This document shows positions 21,609 through 27,971 of a DNA stretch of 27,971 nt, piece by piece (the stretch's first letter is position 1; every line of letters starts with the position of its first letter). This DNA comes from Acanthaster planci (taxonomy: Eukaryota > Echinodermata > Asteroidea > Valvatida > Acanthasteridae): assembly GCF_001949145.1 (NCBI RefSeq), contig NW_019091432.1, positions 1,857,469 to 1,885,439 of the forward strand. The letters run 5' to 3'. The position numbers and the translations under genes were made by a program. The notes below the pieces were generated by a model. The model did no database searches and was not told the DNA's origin. It saw only the letters and a program-made list of their open reading frames with translations.

Positions 21609-23089
21609 ACATCCTGTATGTTAGCCTATTAAGCCTGACACAAAAGTCAATGAAAAACTTGGTTCTTGATATACTAGTAACTTCTGTGTTAAGTTGTTGT
21701 CAGTTGATGTGGAGATCAGTGGATTTTCAAAAACTCAGATTTGAATTTAGACTCAGACCTTCTGGACTTCGACTCAAACAATGAGAACATAGCTACCAGG
21801 ACTTGGCCCAAGCCCCCCTCCCTGATTTTTAACTTTATCTAACCACATAAGACTGGTGGTCTATGCGTTTATATGTCTGTGGTGCCGTGGCATGTGCAAG
21901 ATGGGAAAACAGGACACGACAAGGTTTTGAACACTCCTCGGTATGTTTTTAAATTTAGGCTAATTGTCTAAGTACAAAAGGATTTGCATGGAATCCTGCA
22001 AATACATTCTGTTCATGGAATTTTGAAAGTTTTCTTGATTGACGTAGTAGTTTACAGTTCAATGAGTTGAAGTTTGTACTGTAGTGTGACATGTTACAGC
22101 AGACTGCCAGAAGTCTGTCACGTGTCTTTGATGGGTCCGATGTCCACGAGCTGGGCGGACGTCGGACCCTTCAGTTCTGGGGGTAGATAAGTGACACAAA
22201 TTCCACTTTTTTCAATCAAATTTTCCCTTGAGAATGAGAGCAACCATTAAGCTTGAGATACCCAGGCTAAAGGAGGTTTTTACACCAAAAATCACAGAGG
22301 GTTTCCTCATCATTCTTCCATTTTCTTCCCAAGGATCATACCGTACCGTACATTTTGTGTACATCACACAGTGCACATGCAGCGACAGCCAGGGGCCAGT
22401 ATAGCCGAGCTAGTTCCGCATGTCATTTTGACTATTTTTGGAGGTGGCAATGTTTAACCTGTCACTGCTAGCACAGCACTTGGCCTGATGGTATCACTCC
22501 ACAGTGATCACACAGGCCACTCGTGCCATAATAACAATATATTCCACCCCCTACTCGATATATGGACAAACTGGCCATTGGCCCACACATGTGCACTGAG
22601 GGTGTGATGCACACAGATTGTTTAGTACAATGTGATTGTTGGGAAGAAAATGGGAGATACTTGATTGAAGCGTCCAATTTTTCAAAAATAAGATTGGTCT
22701 TAAAGTCTAAAAACTGGCATTAATTACACGGTTTTCAAGAGCTATACATGTACATGTAAGTACCTTAAGGCTGCTCTCACTTGAAAATTTGATTGAAAAA
22801 ATTGAATTTGCGTCACCGGTAATGATACCTCAAAAGCTGGATTAATAAAACAGATAGCATTGCAACCCCGTATAAACAAACATGGCCTCCAGTCAAAAAG
22901 ATTAGTGATTTTAGAACATCGCGTAGACATGCCCCACAGTTCTTGGGGTAAACCTCCTAAACATGGCAAATATCTTTTCTCTATCAATCATGTTCTTATT
23001 CTCAGCCTGGGCCTGTCACCTAGCCCAGATTGGACGGCACTTTTGGTCTCTTCAGTTAGGGTTATGTACATGTATGAGACCTGGGTGGG
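21609..23089. other. Noncoding stretch, no gene recognised
   Basis: Open frames of 60-90 codons are present on both strands but show no family features and no paired splice sites. Only the small hairpin at 22133-22169 and ACATGT palindromes near 22745 stand out. Confidence 0.5.
22133..22169. repeat. Short hairpin
   Basis: gggtccgatgtcc (22133-22145) pairs with ggacgtcggaccc (22157-22169) across an 11-base loop with one G-T pair. It is GC-rich in an AT-rich context. Confidence 0.85.
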
Positions 23090-23287
23090 ACCATGAGAGG
23101 GCACAATTTTCCTAGCAACGGAGGCTCCTTTGGTGGGAACTGCACCACAGGAGACTGTGTAGTACACGCATCACGGTTGCGTTGCTACCAGTAAATGAAC
23201 TCTCCCCACCAATATGCATGGCATGGCTCTTTTCGACCAATGAGGGGGTGCTTCTGCCCAAGGCGGATAGACCTACTGTACATGTAC
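23090..23287 (+). repeat. Dispersed repeat, copy B
   Basis: It matches 18781-18970 in the same orientation: shared agagggc.caattttc.tagcaac at the left, gggaactgca in the middle and ggctcttttc.acc followed by tgcttctgc at the right. The copies differ by point changes and small indels, so they are not recent. Confidence 0.75.
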
Positions 23288-23447
23288 ACTGTACATTTCA
23301 GAAAGAATTCCATGATGTCTGATGATGTACACTTATCCAGGCTTTTCTTCCCACCTCTAAAACCAAACGCCTCTTCATTGTCTTCTTCATTCGTTATCAT
23401 CCTGTAATTGGCACTAAATGCGTTGTCATGGTTGTTGGATGATCAGA

Positions 23448-23469
23448 TAAATAAATAAATAAAATAAAT
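23448..23469. repeat. AAAT microsatellite
   Basis: About five repeats of aaat with one interruption. Confidence 0.9.
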
Positions 23470-23932
23470 GTAGATGTAATGTACATGTAGATGTGGCTTG
23501 ATACCCTCTGCACTAATGAACCATGGAGAAAGATACCTTATGACACTGGTCTGAAAGTTCAAGTGTTTTGTGAATACCAGCAACATTTTCACTGCTAAAT
23601 TTTGACCTTTAAGGACACTGTTTTATTGCTTTGAGACAGCTGGTAGTATCTATACTAATAATGTTAGGTCACTGTAGGGAAATATTGGTAGCATCAGTAA
23701 TGGATTTCTTTCCGTACATGTAGGCTCTACCATCGAGGATATCAAATAATTGTGCCATCGCATTGTGATTGTTACTGTTCCCTCATGTGGCACTCTTGAA
23801 AAAATTGCCAAAAACCCCACATAATCATTTGAGAAGTTCTGTAAACTTAATGATTTCTATTATTATCTCAATTTACATGTACATACACTTAAAAAAACGT
23901 TTGTTAGAAAAGTGTTTTTAATTTTTGGGCAG

Positions 23933-24012
23933 GTTTAGAAGTGTCCGTTTTGCACTGAAGGAAAAACAACATTGGAAAATTGAGCCAAAATGAAAATTTC
24001 ATTGGAAAGTGG
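23933..24012 (+). other. Exon-like block (weak)
   Basis: Flanked by tttttgggcag and gtgagt. The frame that would continue from the phase-2 donor at 20828 is open for 19 codons and then stops. If used at all it would be a noncoding or alternative exon. Confidence 0.2.
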
Positions 24013-24250
24013 GTGAGTAAAATCAGGAGTGTTTAATTAAATTAGTGGGAGTTTGATGAAATTTCACTTACTTTGAAATTTAAGGTAAAGGTGTCGCTTC
24101 AGCAAGGCACTGGAGGCAAAACATCAGACTGCACCAAAGTTAGGGGGCGCGCAGTTAGGGGGCTTCAACAATACATGAAGGATGTTGCTGTGACAACAGT
24201 AAAAGCTGAAGGGATGCATTGCTTTTGTTTTTTGGGTTTTGTTGTAGGAG

Positions 24251-24326
24251 GAGGTCATTAAGAGAAAATGATGGAGCAAGGAGTGGCCAATGAGTGGACA
24301 GCATCAGTGGAGAGCACAGAACTTGA
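24251..24326 (+). other. Candidate exon B of an unidentified transcript
   Basis: A T-rich tract ends in gttgtag, with in-frame alternatives at gag; the donor is cttga|gtaagt. An ATG at about 24268 opens MMEQGVANEWTASVESTEL and runs into the donor in phase 2. That phase fits the next candidate exon. No similarity is recognised. Confidence 0.35.
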
Positions 24327-24605
24327 GTAAGTTCCTTCCCAGCACCATTCAGTGACATGCTGGATTGAGAAAGTGAACTTTTATGTGTGTCTTAATGCCA
24401 ACTTTCCCAAATTCTTCAAAATCCACCAGGAGATTTGTGGAAGATTGAGGAAGGTAGAGCCCGGCCTCTTGTAGAATTTTGGAGAATGTACCATTCTGGG
24501 GTGTATTTTTTAGGATTCGGAAAGGTTCCCAGGAACCACCGTCTTTCTATGCTGTCCTTACGTTTGCCTGCTTAAATAATCATTACTTTGTCTACACTTT
24601 GTCAG

Positions 24606-24675
24606 CTCTGACAAGTTTGGCCTCAAGAAAATGATGAAGTTGACTCTGATGTTAGCCGTAGCACAGACAGTGAAG
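24606..24675 (+). other. Candidate exon C of an unidentified transcript
   Basis: 70 nt between ctttgtcag and gaag|gtaagt, both strong sites. In the phase supplied by exon B it is fully open (SDKFGLKKMMKLTLMLAVAQ then TVK). A second frame reads ENDEVDSDVSRSTDSE but has a stop just after the acceptor. Confidence 0.35.
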
Positions 24676-24849
24676 GTAAGTACATGTACTTTGTCCAAAG
24701 ACTGTGTGTAAAAAGACCCTATATACCGAACACTTTTGTGCAGAGTGGCATTAAATGCCATGGAAATTGTCATATTTTAGTTCTGGAAAGTAGACAAAAA
24801 GTCAATGAATTTGATTTTCAGAGTTCGTGGGAACCTTGCTTGTAACAAT

Positions 24850-25110
24850 CAGGGCCCAATTTCTCAGCGCTGCTTAGCACGCGATTTCACGCTTACAGAG
24901 GCTCTGCATATTTCATGCATACCGTAAACTGTAAGTACAGCCAAATGCATCCTAACTTTGGATGAAAGATTTGCTTAAACTTAGTGATGTAACAACAGAA
25001 ATCTCTATCCGCACGCAACCGTTAGCACAACCACCCGGAGCCCCGCCATGAAATAGTGCTCAAGGTTAGCACATTTTTCTGCTAAAGTTAGCACAATTTT
25101 TTCTCCTGAC
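24850..25110 (+). repeat. SINE-like interspersed repeat
   Basis: It begins cagggcccaatttctcag, followed by gctgcttagcacg and later three gttagcaca words. I associate a repeat with GGGCCCAATTTC and GCTGCTTAGCAC words with echinoderm genomes; this is recollection and not a search. Its boundaries are approximate. Confidence 0.45.
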
Positions 25111-25345
25111 TGAGTTAAGAAGTCCCTTGAAATTAGGTCCTGACCCCACCCAGCCTGTTACACTTTGCACTCCCCAGCACTGTATGGTTTTATGGATTTA
25201 ACAGTGACCCACAATAAGAGTCTATGCTGTGATGAGTTGAAACATGGATGTTTTGCTCATTTAGGGAAAAAATTACCATTACAGTGTAACTAAAACCCTT
25301 ACTTGACCTTTTCTTGTTGTTTTTGTCATTTTCCCCTGTGTTTAG

Positions 25346-25488
25346 ATGTGGGAAGGCCTCATTGCCAGGTGAATGTACTGCCATGGATGTCTTACATGAA
25401 TGTTGAGGCTATCTAGCATCATGGTGCGAGTGGACTGACCGATGAAATCTCCAACGTGAAGAGGCAGGTTACGTCATAAGTAGCACAG
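25346..25488 (+). other. Candidate exon D of an unidentified transcript
   Basis: 143 nt between a good pyrimidine tract (tttcccctgtgtttag) and cacag|gtaaga. All three frames contain stops. After exons B and C the frame reads MWEGLIAR and stops, giving a 51-residue small ORF overall. The exon would then be mostly 3' UTR or noncoding. Confidence 0.32.
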
Positions 25489-25729
25489 GTAAGAGTCCTG
25501 TGTTTCATATCATTGGTGGCTTTCTGCAAGGATGAATCTGGGAAAGGGAGAGAAGCCAATTGGGGTCATGACCAAAAAAAGGAACAAACATTGTTTTTAT
25601 TTGAAAAAAATGAAAGGATCTTTTTGGTCTATTTAATTTCCCTTCTCTTGAAAAGTGGAAATGTAGTCTACCCCTCAAACAACTTTAAAAACCTAGTCAG
25701 TTTCCCTATATAGTTTCTTTCATAATATA

Positions 25730-26141
25730 CAGTAAACTCCGGCTAAGTCGGCACTCTCGGGACTCAAGAATTATGACGACTTACGTGAATGGCAACTTGT
25801 GTTGTAAGTCATTTTGCCAACTTACACATACACATGCATTGCTTATGTACAATTGTACATTAGGACTTATCACTTGACACTTCTTGGCAACCGTGGCAAA
25901 GGAAACTGATACTGAAGCACAATTTTTTTTAGTGCCGACTTACACAAAGGAATTTTTGTGGTTTTGTGGAAAAGGGACGGAGAAAAACATGCCAACTTAT
26001 ATGAAATGACAACTTATAAATGCAGACTTTGAAATGAAATTTCCAATGAAAATGCGTTACAGATGGTCTGGACTTTTGTCCAAAGGCCGACTTAAGATAA
26101 TATGACGAGTTACACGATGCCGACTTAGTTGGAGTTTACTG
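25730..26141. mobile_element. pogo/Tigger-like MITE, 412 bp, TA target duplication
   Basis: It is flanked by TA at 25728-25729 and 26142-26143. The terminal inverted repeats are 24 bases (start CAGTAAACTCC) with two mismatches; CAGT ends and TA duplications are typical of pogo/Tigger elements in the Tc1/mariner superfamily. No transposase ORF is present, so it is non-autonomous. Internally, ACTTA-type words that resemble the inner TIR part recur about seven times. Confidence 0.85.
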
Positions 26142-26143
26142 TA

Positions 26144-27971
26144 CGTTCAAAAAGCTGGCATGCCTGGTATGTCCATAGCCAGAGCACAGCGAACGCTTGC
26201 TACACACCATCTGTTCACAACCACAAAACCCCTTTGTACCCTCTGATCGCCGCCGCAATTTGTCAATGGTAAACCGCATCCTTTAAACTTTGTGTGCTGA
26301 GGTATAGGAAATTGAATATTCATGCTTTGTTGGTACTTGGTATGATCTCATGACAACATCTAATTTAATGCTTGTGCAACAGCTTGCATTACACCGTGTG
26401 CCCTAACTCTGTATGTGCAGCCATTGCCCTTAATGAACTCTTTCTTCAGGAGTTATTTTGGGAATAAATAGCCCGGTTGTTTACAAGATTTTGTGTTTTG
26501 TTTGAATCATTTTAATTGTGGCATTTGCACAAAAGAGTATTTTGTGAGATTTCACGATCACTCCCTGTGATGAAATAGCACATTTTGTTCCTAATAAACT
26601 AAGCTTTCCAGTAGTCGTGAAATTTTGTTGGCCAGTCTTGGCCAAATTCGTGCCAAGTCTTTGAACACTGATGTATTGGACGGAGGAGAATAAAATGACA
26701 AACTTTGCATGGATAATGGAACAGTGTATCAAAATTTTAAAGGTTTATTTACGATGACAAAAGTAGGTCTAATGTCAGGGATTTTTCTCTATTTCCTGGT
26801 CAAAGCAGCAATTTGTATTTAATTGCAAGCCAAAACTACAACATGTACAAGTATTGTAGGGATATTACTGGCCCCGCTTGTCCGGCTAAGATGCATTTTT
26901 GGAATGTTTTCTATTATTCGTCTGACTCAGCGGCAACCATCATTGAACACTTTGAAGTGCCTGAGTGTCAACTCCTTCTGTGTCCTTCCTCAGTGCTTGA
27001 ATGCACCCACTATACTGGAATTGTCCACGTTTTCCTGGCCTAAAGTTCATTTTCCTTCATGGTTCATTGCTGTTTCATGACAAATTACCATTAATCAATG
27101 GTCCACATTTCCTGAGAAATGTTTAACATGTTCAAGGAGCAATTTGTTTTTTTTAACAGTAAAACTCATGAAATGAAGCGCCTAATCATAGACATAAAAT
27201 ACCTTTCGACCGACAACAGTAGGGGCATAATTTAAGAAAAGTCTCCATTTTTAATAACCATGGGAAAATGGGTGCCTTGTCCCCTGGGGTTTCATGATTT
27301 GCTGTGCAGCACTGCTCTACATCAAAGAAGATGGATTGGGGCAACTGTGGCAATTGTCCATCAAACATTATTTGGCCCTGTTGGTCTTGTTATTAAAGTT
27401 TTAACCCAGCACAGTTCTTCCTCATAATATTGGCCGTTAGTAGAAGCCAAGGTGTACATTTTGTGAAATTCAGATAAATTATTGACGTCCCCGTTTAGTC
27501 AATGTTTTGAAAAGCAAATTTAAAATATTTTTTCAAGTTTTATCTGACAGAGCACTGAGAACTGTGTTTCCAAAACATTTCAAAAATAAAGTCCAAACAT
27601 TGAAATCACATACATTATGGAGATTTGTTCAGGCTTTTTGAATGTGAGCAATGAACATGGGCAAAAATTTAAGTGTTCAGAGCTCTCATTTAAAGAAGGA
27701 TTTACCTTAATTTTGACATATATTGAACCAAAACACACAAAGAGACCACATTGTAAACACTTAGCAGTATTTTCAGTCACCGTCCAAAATTTTCGATTTG
27801 TATCCAACTCAACAGACATGTCCACACTGTTGAAATATTTATGCCCACACTTTTGAGATCAATCGTTGATTTCTGTAGGAGCTGTTGGTCCATAGATATT
27901 TTTGGTTTGCGGTCTTCCCTGATTGACATTACAGTATTACTGTAAAACAGTGCCCTCACTTGTTAGGAAAA
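26144..27971. other. Noncoding stretch, no gene recognised
   Basis: AT-rich sequence with short open frames on both strands but no family features. AATAAA words occur on the plus strand at 26463, about 26691 and 27585, so part could be 3' UTR of a transcript that starts within or before the window, but nothing links them to a coding exon. Confidence 0.45.

Noticed and set aside
24606-24675. DEVDSD-containing frame as a VPS72/YL1 exon
   Set aside because: Only a seven-residue acidic similarity, a stop directly after the best acceptor, and no neighbouring VPS72 exons.
1-27971. Searched for CRISPR arrays, tRNA/rRNA genes, operons, phage or toxin-antitoxin systems
   Set aside because: None seen; this is ordinary animal genomic DNA with two conserved genes and repeats.

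Overview
The window is a stretch of animal nuclear genome. It has short intron-split exons with GT/AG boundaries, long AT-rich noncoding spacers, MITE-like elements, a decayed LINE, and a very high density of ACATGT / TACATGTA words. That texture, plus a repeat beginning GGGCCCAATTTC at about 24850, suggests a marine invertebrate deuterostome. I lean towards an echinoderm (for example a sea star), but this is an inference and not proven. I see no bacterial, viral or CRISPR content.

Region 1 (1-9322, plus strand): the 3' two thirds of an R7-family regulator of G-protein signalling gene of the RGS9/RGS11 type. Six coding exons are readable: 4008-4121, 4951-5154, 6599-6817, 7766-7948, 8290-8358 and 9052-9322. 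They encode 352 residues: the DPF..PSNPW linker that follows the GGL domain, the complete RGS domain, an FFPF region and a Ser/Thr/Asn-rich tail ending in ITPWEEDGS. The DEP and GGL exons must lie upstream of the window. All six intron junctions are phase 2. Region 9323-14139 is downstream and intergenic and contains an inverted-repeat element at 11987-12402.

Region 2 (14278-19676, minus strand): a complete gene for EEF2KMT (FAM86), the lysine methyltransferase of elongation factor 2. Nine coding exons join without a frame error into 370 residues plus stop, with an AATAAA 133 bases past the stop. It converges tail to tail with the RGS gene. Its C-terminal tail is encoded by one arm of an imperfect inverted repeat.

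Region 3 (about 19740-20830): upstream sequence of EEF2KMT, with a long hairpin (20193-20306) and a locally CpG-rich stretch (about 20420-20830) that ends in a strong plus-strand splice donor. It may be a bidirectional promoter.

Region 4 (20830-27971): mostly repeats and noncoding DNA. It contains a LINE reverse-transcriptase remnant (minus), a dispersed repeat shared with an EEF2KMT intron, a SINE-like repeat, a TA-flanked pogo/Tigger-like MITE (25730-26141), and a chain of exon-like blocks (24251-25488) that may be a noncoding RNA or a small-ORF transcript.

The two protein genes are functionally unrelated (G-protein signal termination; translation-factor modification). I found no convincing undescribed multi-gene system. 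The most useful leads are the candidate spliced transcript, the repeat-encoded EEF2KMT tail, the all-phase-2 exon structure of the RGS gene and the MITE with iterated internal motifs.
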